From JAKPQD01 sp029572965 (GTDB lineage: Bacteria; Bacteroidota; Bacteroidia; Bacteroidales; DTGW01), in the NCBI GenBank assembly GCA_035374585.1, contig DAOSPF010000006.1, positions 14,162-78,161 of the forward strand: a stretch of 64,000 bases of DNA, in the 5' to 3' direction. Position 1 is the first letter of the stretch, and every line of letters starts with the position of its first letter. A program made the position numbers and the translations under genes. Under the pieces are notes generated by a model. It had not been told where the DNA came from. It saw nothing but the letters and a program-made list of their open reading frames with translations, and did not search any database. This document shows, piece by piece, positions 34,695-43,773 of this stretch.

Positions 34695-35524
34695 ATCTCC
34701 CCCTTTTCGAACAAATCAATAAGTTCGCCTGCTATACTAATATTATTGGGACGATTGGGCAGATTGCCACGTGTAAACCAAGCTGCATGGGTAATTTCTT
34801 TATTATCAATGATGATTGGTTGGTTACAATCGGCCTCTGCAAAGAACCCTATCATCATTGACCCTGAAACAGGCCAAGGCTGGCTTTTGTAATAACGAAG
34901 GTTGGTAATATCAAGGCCCACTTCTTCCTTTACTTCACGTACCACAGTCTGCTCCAACGACTCGCCAACATCTGCATACCCGGCAATGATAGAATACCAA
35001 TCGGCACGGAAGTTGGCATTTTTGGCCATCAGTATCTTGTCTTCACAAGTGATGGCAACAATGATGGCCGGAGATATTTTAGGAAATACCAAATGATTAC
35101 AATGAGGGCACATAATTGCCCTCTCGTCGGGTTTCTCGATGGTTTTACTGCCACACTTCCCACAATAACGGTTTTCTAAGTACCAGTTTTTCATCTGATG
35201 CCCTACAATGCTCACCCAGGCTATTTCTTTTTGAGGAAAATCCCGAAACAGGTTCGATTCCTGGTAAGAAAGTTGCCCATTGACCTTTTTGGGGTCATCC
35301 CAAAGAAGAAAACAAGGCACATTGTCGTAAGTGAACAGAAATGTACTTGCTGAAGTGTCGTATATTTCGTTGACATCTTTCTTTCGGGGCAGTTCAAAGC
35401 CATGTCCGTTTTGCTTCAACAGCAACGAATTCTGGCTGTAATGAAGAATGTAATCCGACTCTTCAATATGTTTGGTCGCAATAAACTGGTTGTTGAACTG
35501 ATGGGGAAATATATCGTTAATCAT
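34691..35524 (-). CDS. nudC: NAD+ diphosphatase / RNA deNADding enzyme NudC
   Basis: 277 residues from the ATG at 35524. Zinc ribbon C-G-K-C-G ... C-P-H-C in the middle, then a Nudix box GYADVGESLEQTVVREVKEEVG split here as G-x5-E-x7-REVKEEVG, and the SQPWP sequence that marks NADH pyrophosphatases shortly after. It cleaves NAD(H) to AMP and NMN(H) and can remove NAD caps from RNA. A -7 box is at 35571-35578. Confidence 0.94.
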   Translation of the reverse strand: MINDIFPHQFNNQFIATKHIEESDYILHYSQNSLLLKQNGHGFELPRKKDVNEIYDTSASTFLFTYDNVPCFLLWDDPKKVNGQLSYQESNLFRDFPQKEIAWVSIVGHQMKNWYLENRYCGKCGSKTIEKPDERAIMCPHCNHLVFPKISPAIIVAITCEDKILMAKNANFRADWYSIIAGYADVGESLEQTVVREVKEEVGLDITNLRYYKSQPWPVSGSMMIGFFAEADCNQPIIIDNKEITHAAWFTRGNLPNRPNNISIAGELIDLFEKGEI

Positions 35525-35570
35525 GCTGCGAATATTTAAAACTATCACCATTTACAGTGATTAGGCCATG

Positions 35571-35578
35571 CAAAGATA
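35571..35578 (-). promoter_or_regulatory. -7 box of the nudC-ybaK operon
   Basis: TATCTTTG on the minus strand, an exact TAnnTTTG match, 46 bases before the start codon. Confidence 0.6.
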
Positions 35579-35621
35579 TACAGATTAGTGTTTTGTTGGA
35601 ACAACCATGTTTTATTAGCAC

Positions 35622-35659
35622 AAAAAAAGCAAGGCACGTTTTATATTGCCCTGCTTTTT
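35622..35659 (-). terminator. Terminator of the Spy-like gene
   Basis: AAAAAGCA-GGC pairs with GCC-TGCTTTTT with one mismatch. On the minus strand it ends in T-rich sequence, 21 bases after the stop codon at 35681. Confidence 0.8.
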
Positions 35660-35680
35660 GATAATTAAACTAATTGGTGC

Positions 35681-36199
35681 TTATTTGTTTTCAGAAACGT
35701 TCATTTCGCACTTTTTCATTGGCATTTGAGCGTGTTCCATACGGTTATGCCTTATTTGCATCCCTTTTTTCCCTGGTTTGTGCTTGCGTGAGTCAAATAT
35801 CATGCGTTGTTCATCTGTCAGAAGTGCCCTTATCTGCTGGATATGTGCAGCTCGGGCTTTCATCAACGTATTTTCGAGCTTGGTTATTTCATCAATGTTG
35901 GCATTGATGGCTTTCATGTCGGGTTTTTCAGCAGTGGTCAGGGTATGTTGTTTGGCTTTCAGCTCCTTTAGCTGGTTTTTGACCGGCTGCACTTCTTTGT
36001 AATGGGCAAGTTTCAACTCTTTGAGTTTGGCAGACTGCTCAGTGGTCAACCCGGGGATGCCCATTTCATTGTTGAAAGGACACAAAGCGGCTTTTTCGCA
36101 TTTCATAGGTGGGTTTTCCTGGTTGGGCTGAGCTACCATGTTTACGCCAATAAACATGGCCAATGCAGTAATGATAATCAGATTTTTTGTTCTCATCAT
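35681..36199 (-). CDS. Spy/CpxP (LTXXQ)-like periplasmic protein
   Basis: 172 residues with a signal peptide (cleavage near MVAQ-PNQ, residue 24) and a helical-hairpin domain with LTTEQSAKLKELKLAHYKEV and the mirror LLTDEQRMIFDSRK, the LTxxQ repeats of Spy/CpxP chaperones and heavy-metal resistance proteins. The Met/His/Cys-rich tail (KKGMQIRHNRMEHAQMPMKKCEM) could bind metal. It is divergent from a small membrane-protein gene. Confidence 0.85.
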   Translation of the reverse strand: MMRTKNLIIITALAMFIGVNMVAQPNQENPPMKCEKAALCPFNNEMGIPGLTTEQSAKLKELKLAHYKEVQPVKNQLKELKAKQHTLTTAEKPDMKAINANIDEITKLENTLMKARAAHIQQIRALLTDEQRMIFDSRKHKPGKKGMQIRHNRMEHAQMPMKKCEMNVSENK

Positions 36200-36380
36200 A
36201 AAAAATTTTTAAATGTTATTGCTGTTTTTAATACTTAATACTTTTTAGACAGTCGTCAAACAAAAATCTTTTTCCAGCGAAGCACTATTTTCATTTATTT
36301 AAGTAATTTTCACTTTTGTAAAATTCATATTAATCAGATGGAATTGAACTTTTACAGAAAATAGAAACAACTAATACTTT

Positions 36381-36608
36381 ATGATGATGAAAACAATTAA
36401 TTGGAAAAAGTTTATTCGCAAAGCAAGTGTTGCATTATTGCTTATTACGGTTGTCATGCTCATGGCTTCTGTTTTGGCTATGGAAACTATGGGTAAAAGT
36501 CACGATTTAGAAGAATTGCATGAGTTTTTTGGTTTCACGTTTTTAATTCTGGTTATGGTGCATATCGTTGCGTTTCGTAAAAGCCTGAAAAACACTTTTT
36601 TTGTGTAA
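36381..36608 (+). CDS. Small two-helix membrane protein
   Basis: 75 residues with two predicted membrane helices (ASVALLLITVVMLMASVLAM and FFGFTFLILVMVHIVAF) and paired histidines (ELHEFFG, MVHIVAF) at the helix borders, reminiscent of DUF4405 cytochrome-b-like helices that bind heme. Function not assigned. Confidence 0.65.
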   Translation: MMMKTINWKKFIRKASVALLLITVVMLMASVLAMETMGKSHDLEELHEFFGFTFLILVMVHIVAFRKSLKNTFFV

Positions 36609-37005
36609 AAAATACTGTTGTCTGATAAAAATTTTGTACTAAAAGTATATTGATATGTTTGGGTTTTTGCCCTAATGTATTTTTATATTGGCCATTAAAC
36701 TTAATTTATAGTGTCTTTTTATTGGTTTGTTGACAAAAATAAAAAGGGACGCAACCTATTATGGTTTATTATCATCTAAGCAGAAATTTAAGATATAAAA
36801 CACTCATGTAATAGAAAAACAAACATTTAAGGATAAATTGCTTTCATGAGAATTTCGATTGAATAAGCTATCCCTTTAAAAATTAAAATTTAGTATGATT
36901 CGTTAAACACAAACAAGGACGACCCGATTAGTCGGGACGGGTTTTCTTTCGGAGTGCCCTTCGGGGTTTATCTGATCTTAATAAAATTTAAAAAATTATT
37001 TACGG
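36609..37005. other. Gene-free stretch between small membrane protein and lipoprotein genes
   Basis: AT-rich. The only structure seen is CCCGATTAGTCGGG at 36923-36936 followed by a G+C-rich patch ending CCCTTCGGGG near 36966. No T-run directly follows the first hairpin, so its function is unclear. Confidence 0.5.
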
Positions 37006-37548
37006 ATGAAAACTTTGATAACTTTATTTATTACGGCATCGCTGATTGGATTTGCAATTTACAGTTGCGAAAAGGACAAAGCTAATACCCCACAATCAAC
37101 GTTTAAGGGTCAACTTATAAGTAAGTCTGCTTGTAAAAGTTTTTTAAAATCTACAAGAGTGATTACTGATATTACTAATACTCCTGATAGTTTAGTTTGT
37201 ATAGGATATTCATTTGACAATTCAACTAATAAGCTGTCAATTAAACATATTAACGCTGGGTTTAATTGTTGTCAAGATACTGTTTATTGTAATGTTTCAT
37301 TAAGTGTTGATACAATACTGATTCAGGAAATCGAGCAAAACCCCAAATGTGATTGTGATTGCTTGTATGATTTAAACATCGAAATTCAGGGTGTTGACGC
37401 TAAAAAATATCAGATTAAAGTGATTGAGCCGTATGTTGGTGATCAAAAGAAAATATTATTTGAGATTGATTTGACAAAAGATAAAGTGGGTTCATTTTGC
37501 GTGACAAGAAAACAGTATCCTTGGGGTATGAAAAGTCTTAACAATTAA
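37006..37548 (+). CDS. Hypothetical lipoprotein, Cys-rich
   Basis: 180 residues with a probable lipoprotein signal (FAIYSC, Cys21) and several further cysteines (NCCQDTVYC, CDCDC). The protein would be in the periplasm or outer membrane. No family recognised. Codon use is AT-rich like the neighbouring stretch. Confidence 0.7.
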   Translation: MKTLITLFITASLIGFAIYSCEKDKANTPQSTFKGQLISKSACKSFLKSTRVITDITNTPDSLVCIGYSFDNSTNKLSIKHINAGFNCCQDTVYCNVSLSVDTILIQEIEQNPKCDCDCLYDLNIEIQGVDAKKYQIKVIEPYVGDQKKILFEIDLTKDKVGSFCVTRKQYPWGMKSLNN

Positions 37549-37569
37549 CTTTTGCCTACAACCAAGCTC

Positions 37570-37680
37570 ATGTTTTGTGACAAAAATATGGAATATGTGG
37601 TCGGACCCGGCGATTTTGAGGTCATGGATGGACGTTCGTCAGATGACAACTTGCAAATGGCTACGTTTACAGTATTGTAA
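37570..37680 (+). pseudogene. Remnant: C-terminal end of a GH3 beta-glucosidase
   Basis: The 36-codon open frame ends EYVVGPGDFEVMDGRSSDD then NLQMATFTVL-stop, which matches the end of the fibronectin-III-like domain that closes family 3 glycoside hydrolases (pattern VxPGxFxVxVGxSSxDI...ATFxV). Nothing upstream continues the family; the rest of the gene is missing. It is a decayed remnant rather than a small gene. Confidence 0.72.
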
Positions 37681-37749
37681 ATAGTTGTTACTGGTTAAAA
37701 GTTATTCTTTGCTGTATTGACTCAATGCCAAATAGTTCCTGTTTTAGCA

Positions 37750-39960
37750 TTATTGTTTTATAAATTTCTTTTTAATTCCACTTACGTTAATCATATAAAC
37801 ACCTGAATTAAGAGAATGTACATCTACCATTGTTTTTCCTGAGAAATTTTCTTCGTACACCATTTTTCCTGTTAAATCGTATATTTGTACATAATGCGGC
37901 TTTCCATCAGCAATGTCAATAGTAATAAACGTTGTAGCAGGATTTGGCTTAATGGTTATTTTATTTACATTTTCAGCAATGGTAGGTATTTCTTTAGCTT
38001 TAACAACTATGTTAAATTCTTTAGACAGAGTGTCTGGACCAATATGAACAAGTGCTTTTATTGTTACATTTTTTGAATAGTTAAATGGGCGTGTTACTAT
38101 TCCTGAGTTTGATACAATAGAAGTGTCGTCCGATTGCCAGATAATTTTTGTACCTTCTCCAAGAGTGCTGGTCAGTTGTAAATTTGAGACAATACCAGTA
38201 GAGTCTTCATTAGAAGCAATACCCAATGCCGATATCGTCATGCTGTTTATTAATCTTTGTAATGTTTCCAATCTGGATTCGGGTTTAACTAAAACCTTAT
38301 AACCTTTGCATAATACTGTATCTTCAAGTGGTACCGTGGCAATTAAATCAACGCAGGTATCTTTATGCATCCAATTGAACCTCTTTATATTTCCATCAGG
38401 AAGTAACAAGGATTTATCTTTGGTATCCCATGAAATTGAAAATTGGTTGTTATAAAAACTCTTGGCCAAAGCATACTTTGAAAAGGCAATATTATCTGAA
38501 TAGTTTGTAACTCCTAAAATTTTACTCTTGTCAGACAATGAATCCAAAACAATTTGATAATAATATTGCCTTGCATTCAGTACTACCAACCATCTTGAAA
38601 CTTCTTTGGCAGCTTTGTAAATTGAATTACCTTCCTGACGGGCTGTAACTTTTGTGATACCGGGTATTCCTTTTAGGATGCATTTAGAGCCTGAATTAAA
38701 AGCAATATTGGCATTTTCAATGCTAAAATTTACATCCAGTCCTGAAGTTGCAAAAGCTTTTAAATCAAAAGCACTATCGTTTACAGATTTATATAGAATT
38801 GAATCAAACGTAACAGATTGCGGTAAGCCCTTATTGCTAAATGAAACCGGGATTTTTCCATCTGTATAACCAATGTGCCAGCTTTTTTCATGGTTTGCCG
38901 AATACCATACTTTATAATAATATCCCGAATCGGTCCGGTATGATTGAAATGTAGGGCGGTATAATTTTGTATCCCATTGTCTGTAATTAATGGCATTGTT
39001 AAGGATAGGCGTTTTAAACTCAAGGTCTATTATGTTGGGGGTATCCATGTGGCATTGTGCAAAAATGATACATGCCACGTTATATACATTTTCGTAACTA
39101 CTTGTGCGTGCGGCAATCATAAATTCTATTCTTTTCTCAAAATAGTTGGGTTTGCACGCAATATGCCAGCTATAAAAACCACTAGAATCTAAAGCATATT
39201 TGTTGCTACTGTTTTTACATAAGGTTTCTTCTTCCCAATGTATCCCATCGCTACTAAAACAATGGACTAAACGGTTGGGTTTCAAAATGTAAACACCCCA
39301 GAAAAGCCATTTATTAGATGCTTCTCGCCAAAAACATGGTGATACAATTGTTGCAATATCGCGTGGTTTATATAATTTTACAGTTTCTGGTTCAGTTGAC
39401 TCTCCATTTTCTTTTATCCGTATCAGTTTTATGGCTCCATATATTGAATCTTTTCCAACAATAATCAGCCCCCGGTACATATAATATAACCAGATTTCGT
39501 TTACATCAGGATTATAAACTATATCAACATCGCAATTATTGCCTGTTGGAGGAGTGCCTGTTAAAGGAAACTTAAACCCCGTGGGGATTATCCAATTCTT
39601 GCCGTCATTGCTTGCGGCTATACATGGGTTTTCTACTAATGCGTTTGTATTATAGTATGGAGTATAGGCCATCCAGTAACGGTAACCTCCCCATGTCCCA
39701 CTTGTGTTGACTTCTTTCTGAAAATCAATAATTGACGGGTGCACAGCTTCTGAAGTTGAATCCGGGGTCGGAAATTGCATTGGAAATTCGGCATTTTGCA
39801 ATATGGATGATGCCCCTAATGCTTTTGTACTTTTTAAATTTGAAATTGTAAATTTTCTGAAATTATCAATAGTGTCAGGGTTGAGTTGTGCTTGATTTTT
39901 GTTGTTTAACCCTATTAAAAAAAATGATAGTAGTAATTGACAGTAAAATAAGCGTCTCAT
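37750..39960 (-). CDS. Secreted beta-propeller (GH43/GH32-like fold) protein with T9SS tail
   Basis: 736 residues. Signal peptide to about residue 24, then a five-bladed-propeller-like domain (YRYWMAYTPYY, PCIAASNDGKNW, VDIVYNPDVNEIWLYYMY, SPCFWREASNKWLFWGVY, YYYKVWYSANHEKSWHIGY) as in glycosidase clan GH-F/GH-J relatives. Next are beta-rich MBG-like repeats, a Big-like domain (GTKIIWQSDDTSIVS) and a T9SS tail (KITIKPNPATTF...GVYMINVSG). Catalytic carboxylates were not identified, so it may be a binding protein or an enzyme of an unassigned family. Confidence 0.82.
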   Translation of the reverse strand: MRRLFYCQLLLSFFLIGLNNKNQAQLNPDTIDNFRKFTISNLKSTKALGASSILQNAEFPMQFPTPDSTSEAVHPSIIDFQKEVNTSGTWGGYRYWMAYTPYYNTNALVENPCIAASNDGKNWIIPTGFKFPLTGTPPTGNNCDVDIVYNPDVNEIWLYYMYRGLIIVGKDSIYGAIKLIRIKENGESTEPETVKLYKPRDIATIVSPCFWREASNKWLFWGVYILKPNRLVHCFSSDGIHWEEETLCKNSSNKYALDSSGFYSWHIACKPNYFEKRIEFMIAARTSSYENVYNVACIIFAQCHMDTPNIIDLEFKTPILNNAINYRQWDTKLYRPTFQSYRTDSGYYYKVWYSANHEKSWHIGYTDGKIPVSFSNKGLPQSVTFDSILYKSVNDSAFDLKAFATSGLDVNFSIENANIAFNSGSKCILKGIPGITKVTARQEGNSIYKAAKEVSRWLVVLNARQYYYQIVLDSLSDKSKILGVTNYSDNIAFSKYALAKSFYNNQFSISWDTKDKSLLLPDGNIKRFNWMHKDTCVDLIATVPLEDTVLCKGYKVLVKPESRLETLQRLINSMTISALGIASNEDSTGIVSNLQLTSTLGEGTKIIWQSDDTSIVSNSGIVTRPFNYSKNVTIKALVHIGPDTLSKEFNIVVKAKEIPTIAENVNKITIKPNPATTFITIDIADGKPHYVQIYDLTGKMVYEENFSGKTMVDVHSLNSGVYMINVSGIKKKFIKQ

Positions 39961-40114
39961 TAAAAATCTGTTTTAAATTTCTTTTTGCTAATATATTTTA
40001 AGAAAACAGTCTTTTTGTATTCCCCCTTTGTTTCTAATTTTTTTCTAATCTGCGTTTAATACCATTCTAATTCCTCAATGATTTCTTTGTGACAAACTAT
40101 AAATTACATGTGTT

Positions 40115-40453
40115 ATGGAATTGGAGAGAAAGAAACGGTTTACTTTGGCAATTTTACTTGCCCTTTCATTAGTTTTTAGTGGGATCTTGTTTTACATGTA
40201 TAGGTCTTTAAAGCATGATTGCTCAATAGACAAATCTGTTTTAACTACCGAAAAATCAATGTTAAAGCAAAGCAATAACGAACTGGCTGCTGAAAAGCGG
40301 GCCCTGTGTGATGAGAACTTTGAACAGAAAGAAAAAATTGAAAGGATGATGGAAACTTTCAAGCCTGAAAAGAAGTTTACTAAAGGCATTTATAAATTTT
40401 CCATTATGAAAGGTACTGAGACTGTTTCAACCATGCAGTTTCAGCTAAAATAA
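40115..40453 (+). CDS. Hypothetical membrane-anchored coiled-coil protein
   Basis: 112 residues with a basic N-terminus, one membrane helix (ILLALSLVFSGILFYMY), a coiled-coil stretch (40-85, Glu/Lys-rich) and a short beta-rich tail. Type II orientation is likely, with the coiled coil outside. It is followed by a terminator and then the Skp gene. Function unknown. Confidence 0.65.
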   Translation: MELERKKRFTLAILLALSLVFSGILFYMYRSLKHDCSIDKSVLTTEKSMLKQSNNELAAEKRALCDENFEQKEKIERMMETFKPEKKFTKGIYKFSIMKGTETVSTMQFQLK

Positions 40454-40468
40454 CGGTTGTGTTCTGTT

Positions 40469-40509
40469 GCCCGGAGATTGGCATAATTTTGCCTCTTCGG
40501 GCTTTTTTT
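40469..40509 (+). terminator. Rho-independent terminator before the Skp gene
   Basis: GCCCGGAGA pairs with TCTTCGGGC (one G-U pair), with an inner GGCA/TGCC stem, followed by TTTTTTT. It lies 16 bases after the stop codon at 40453. Confidence 0.85.
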
Positions 40510-40525
40510 AATTTTTTGTAAAGCC

Positions 40526-41038
40526 ATGAAAAAGTCAATTACCCTTATATTAAGTTTAGCATTTGTCAGTTTTTATGCAACATCCCAGTCATTGTATAAG
40601 ATTGGCCATATCAACACCCAGGAGTTAATAGAATTAATGCCTGAAACAGACAGTGCTCAAAAGAAAATCGACAAGCTTTATAAAGACCTTCAACAGCAAC
40701 TGGAACTCATGCAGACTGAGTTAAAGGTGAAATACCAGGACTATATCAACAAAAAAAATACATTCTCGGAGTCCGTTTTAGAGCTTAAAGAAACTGAATT
40801 ACAAGACCTTAATGCCCGCATTCAAAAATTTCAAACCTTGGCACAAGATGAGGTTGAGAATAAGCGAAACGATTTGTATAAACCCATACTCGACAAAGCC
40901 AATGCCGCAATATCTGCGGTTGCTAAAGAAAATAGCTTTACCTACATATTTGATGCAAGCGGAGGGGCTTTGCTATATAAAGCTGATAACAGCATAGACA
41001 TAATGCCGTTAGTGAAACAAAAGTTGAAATTACGTTGA
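40526..41038 (+). CDS. OmpH/Skp-family periplasmic chaperone
   Basis: 170 residues with a signal peptide (cleavage near ATSQ-SLY, residue 21), the family opening YKIGHINTQELIELMPE, a long coiled-coil arm (45-125), and the closing strands FTYIFDASGG. Trimeric Skp chaperones carry unfolded outer-membrane proteins. Typical length. Confidence 0.92.
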   Translation: MKKSITLILSLAFVSFYATSQSLYKIGHINTQELIELMPETDSAQKKIDKLYKDLQQQLELMQTELKVKYQDYINKKNTFSESVLELKETELQDLNARIQKFQTLAQDEVENKRNDLYKPILDKANAAISAVAKENSFTYIFDASGGALLYKADNSIDIMPLVKQKLKLR

Positions 41039-41075
41039 TCTATTTTTATAACTTTATCAAAAACATATTTTTCCT

Positions 41076-41492
41076 ATGAATACTATATCGCTTAAACTCT
41101 TCTTTATTGAATTTCAAAGAAATGAGATAACCGATCACCTTATTTATTGCCGCTTAAGCAATTTAACAAAAGACTATTCGCTCAAAGAACTTTTAGAAAA
41201 AATTGCTGATGACGAGATGAAACATTACTCCTTTTGGAAAGAATACACCAATAAAGATGTAAAACCATATTATTTTAAGCTGTTTTGGTACGGTTATATT
41301 ATGCCATTTGTAAGTAAAAAGTTGGCCCTGCGGTTTATGAAACGGCTCGAAAACTATGCCCACCTTGAATATACAGCCAATCTTCTCAATGAAGTTGAAG
41401 GGCAATGGATTATTAATGATGAAAGCTTGCACGAAAAAATGTTAAACCAGGTGTTGGAAAATGATTATTTATCCAAAACTGTCGAAGAATAA
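41076..41492 (+). CDS. Ferritin-like domain protein (N-terminal half of VIT1/CCC1-type, without transporter part)
   Basis: 138 residues, helical, with diiron-type carboxylate/His patterns FFIEFQRNEITDHLIYCRL and KIADDEMKHYSFWKEYT, then LEYTANLLNEVEGQW. This is the rubrerythrin-like module that usually precedes a VIT1/CCC1 iron or manganese transporter domain. The membrane part is absent and the ORF ends 18 bases before a response-regulator gene, so it is either a standalone metal-binding protein or a truncation. Co-transcription with the two-component system suggests iron or redox sensing. Confidence 0.72.
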   Translation: MNTISLKLFFIEFQRNEITDHLIYCRLSNLTKDYSLKELLEKIADDEMKHYSFWKEYTNKDVKPYYFKLFWYGYIMPFVSKKLALRFMKRLENYAHLEYTANLLNEVEGQWIINDESLHEKMLNQVLENDYLSKTVEE

Positions 41493-41510
41493 AATACTTA
41501 GTTTTGACGT

Positions 41511-42209
41511 ATGACAGTCGGAAAAAAAATACTAATTGTTGAAGATGAAAAAAGGCTTGCCGATATCCTGAAAACCGGTTTTGACGAAAATGGTTTTGCT
41601 GTTGAAATTGCTTATGATGGGTATATTGGCAAAGAAATGTTTTCAAAAAACAAATATGACCTTGTCATCCTGGATATTAACCTGCCTTTAATAAATGGCT
41701 ATGAGCTGTGCAAAGCTATTCGTATAGTTAATAATAATGTACCCATTATCATGCTCACGGCCATGGGGGCTGCTGAGAACAAATTAACAGGTTTTGAGGT
41801 AGGGGCTGATGACTATGTGACAAAACCTTTTAATTTTAAAGAGCTACTGGCCAGGGTGAGAGTATTTTTAAAACGTTCTTCAACCATTGAGGTGGTAAAT
41901 GATGAGATGATACAAATTGACGATTTAATTATTAATACAAGTAAAAAAACAGTCTTTAGAGGAAATACCCAGATTGAACTTACGGCAAAAGAATATTCAT
42001 TACTTGCATACCTGGCAAAAAATAAAGGAATTGTAATATCCAGAACTGATATAGCTGAGAAAATCTGGGGGTTGAAATTTGACACCGGGACAAACTATAT
42101 TGACGTTTATATTAATTATTTAAGAAGAAAAATTGATTATGGTTTTTCGAATAAACTCATTCATACAAGAGTAGGTTTAGGTTATGTGCTAAAAAATGAA
42201 AATGAATAG
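41511..42209 (+). CDS. OmpR-family response regulator
   Basis: 232 residues: receiver domain with acidic pair (IVEDEKRLAD), phospho-acceptor Asp in LVILDINLPLING, Thr in IIMLTAMG and Lys in DDYVTKPFNF; then a winged-helix trans_reg_C domain (IELTAKEYSLLAYLAKNKGIVIS, YINYLRRKID). It is phosphorylated by the kinase encoded 2 bases downstream. Target genes are unknown; the ferritin-like gene in the same unit hints at metal or envelope stress. Confidence 0.95.
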   Translation: MTVGKKILIVEDEKRLADILKTGFDENGFAVEIAYDGYIGKEMFSKNKYDLVILDINLPLINGYELCKAIRIVNNNVPIIMLTAMGAAENKLTGFEVGADDYVTKPFNFKELLARVRVFLKRSSTIEVVNDEMIQIDDLIINTSKKTVFRGNTQIELTAKEYSLLAYLAKNKGIVISRTDIAEKIWGLKFDTGTNYIDVYINYLRRKIDYGFSNKLIHTRVGLGYVLKNENE

Positions 42210-42211
42210 CC

Positions 42212-43585
42212 ATGAATATTCGCCTTAAACTCTCCATCCAGTTTTCATTGATTGTAATATCCATTTTATTGGTATTCACTACAAGTATATATTACTTTTC
42301 TTCTTCATATCGCAAAAATGATTATTACAACAGGATTAAAGACAGGGCATATACAACAGCACGCCTGCTTCTTGATGTCCAAGAGGTTGATAAATCTCTC
42401 CTTAAAATTATCGACAAAAATACACAAGCCCTCTACCAGGAAAAAATCCTGTTTTATGACCAAAACAATGAATTGGTGTATAGTACCACTGATGATTCGG
42501 TTAAAATAAACCTTCCTTTAATTAATGAAATAAGGGCAGCTCAAACTGTTGAAACTAATGATAGCCTTCGCGAAGTTTTAGGTTTTCTTTACAAATACAA
42601 TAATCAGGAATATGTTGTTATAGCTTCAGCTTATGACATCTATGGATTGGCTAAAATCAAAAACCTAAAATTTATTTTAATTGTCGGGTTCTTAATCAGC
42701 ATAATAATTACCATTATAGCAGGCTTAATATTTTCTGGCCGTGCCCTTAAACCAATGTCTAAAGTAATTAACCAGGTGAAAAAAATTACCATCACTAACC
42801 TGAATTCAAGGGTTGATGAAGGAAATTGTAAAGACGAGATAGCTCAGTTAGCAATTACTTTTAATCAAATGTTGCAGCGGCTTGAAGAGGCTTTTATTCT
42901 TCAGCGTGATTTTGTTTCTAATGCAGCTCACGAGCTGCGTACACCTTTTACTGTCATGCTCGCCGAAGTTGAATACAACCTTTTACAGGAGAGGACTAAA
43001 GCCCAATATGTTAATACGTTGACTAATTTGGCCATTGAAATTAGAAAAATTAGTAAACTTTCCAATGGACTGCTCGACCTTGCCAGGATAAGTTATGATA
43101 ATTCTGCTTTTGAAATTAACACAATACGGATAGATGAACTTTTATTAGAAATTTGTAATGATATTTCTGACATTAAAAAAGAACACCATACCAACATTAC
43201 TTTTAAATCGTTGCCCGAAGATGATAACGATTTGAATATCCTTGGAAATGCACAACTTTTATCTATCGCTTTTAAAAACATTATTGAAAACGCAAGTAAG
43301 TTTTCAAACTATAATGTTGTCGATATTGATTTTTATTCGTTAGGTAAAAATATACTCATTCAGTTTAAAGATAAAGGGATAGGCATTTCACCAGATGATA
43401 TACATAAGATATTTCAACCTTTTTACCGTGGCAAAAATACGCAATTTATTGCAGGTTATGGGCTTGGGCTGGCATTAACCCTCAAAATTATCCAGCTACA
43501 TAACGGGACAATTGATATTACTTCTGAATTAGGCGTTGGAACTACTGTAACTGTTACTTTGCCCAACAAAGCAAGTTTTATTTAA
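42212..43585 (+). CDS. Two-component sensor histidine kinase
   Basis: 457 residues. Two membrane helices (near 8-30 and 149-170) bracket a ~120-residue periplasmic sensor region; HAMP follows, then HisKA with phospho-His in FVSNAAHELRTPF, and HATPase_c with N box (IIENASKFSNYN), DKGIGISPDD and GYGLGLAL. It is the cognate kinase of the regulator at 41511. The signal is unknown. Confidence 0.95.
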   Translation: MNIRLKLSIQFSLIVISILLVFTTSIYYFSSSYRKNDYYNRIKDRAYTTARLLLDVQEVDKSLLKIIDKNTQALYQEKILFYDQNNELVYSTTDDSVKINLPLINEIRAAQTVETNDSLREVLGFLYKYNNQEYVVIASAYDIYGLAKIKNLKFILIVGFLISIIITIIAGLIFSGRALKPMSKVINQVKKITITNLNSRVDEGNCKDEIAQLAITFNQMLQRLEEAFILQRDFVSNAAHELRTPFTVMLAEVEYNLLQERTKAQYVNTLTNLAIEIRKISKLSNGLLDLARISYDNSAFEINTIRIDELLLEICNDISDIKKEHHTNITFKSLPEDDNDLNILGNAQLLSIAFKNIIENASKFSNYNVVDIDFYSLGKNILIQFKDKGIGISPDDIHKIFQPFYRGKNTQFIAGYGLGLALTLKIIQLHNGTIDITSELGVGTTVTVTLPNKASFI

Positions 43586-43617
43586 TACTCATCTGACAAT
43601 ATTATTTTTTTGTGTAT

Positions 43618-43648
43618 AAAAAAAGGGCAGTAATCAAAATTACTGCCC
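43618..43648 (-). terminator. Hairpin with minus-strand T-run
   Basis: GGGCAGTAA (43625-43633) pairs perfectly with TTACTGCCC (43640-43648), preceded on the plus strand by seven A residues, which read as T on the minus strand. It would stop minus-strand transcripts coming from the 44 kb lipoprotein gene. Confidence 0.8.
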
Positions 43649-43773
43649 CCTAACACAAATTTACCTAGAAAACCCTTTAAAGGATTCGTATTTCTTTGTC
43701 AAATTTACCTGTAATAAACCTTGATTACAATCTTTTCTTATTAGAATAAGATTAGAATACATTGTTGTCTGGT

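Noticed and set aside
35245..35262. GGTTCGATTCC resembling a tRNA T-arm
   Set aside because: It lies inside the nudC coding sequence with no acceptor, D or anticodon stems around it.
36923..36970. CCCGATTAGTCGGG and the following GC-rich patch as a terminator
   Set aside because: The stem is not followed by a run of T, and it lies far from the upstream gene end. It is noted only as a small hairpin.
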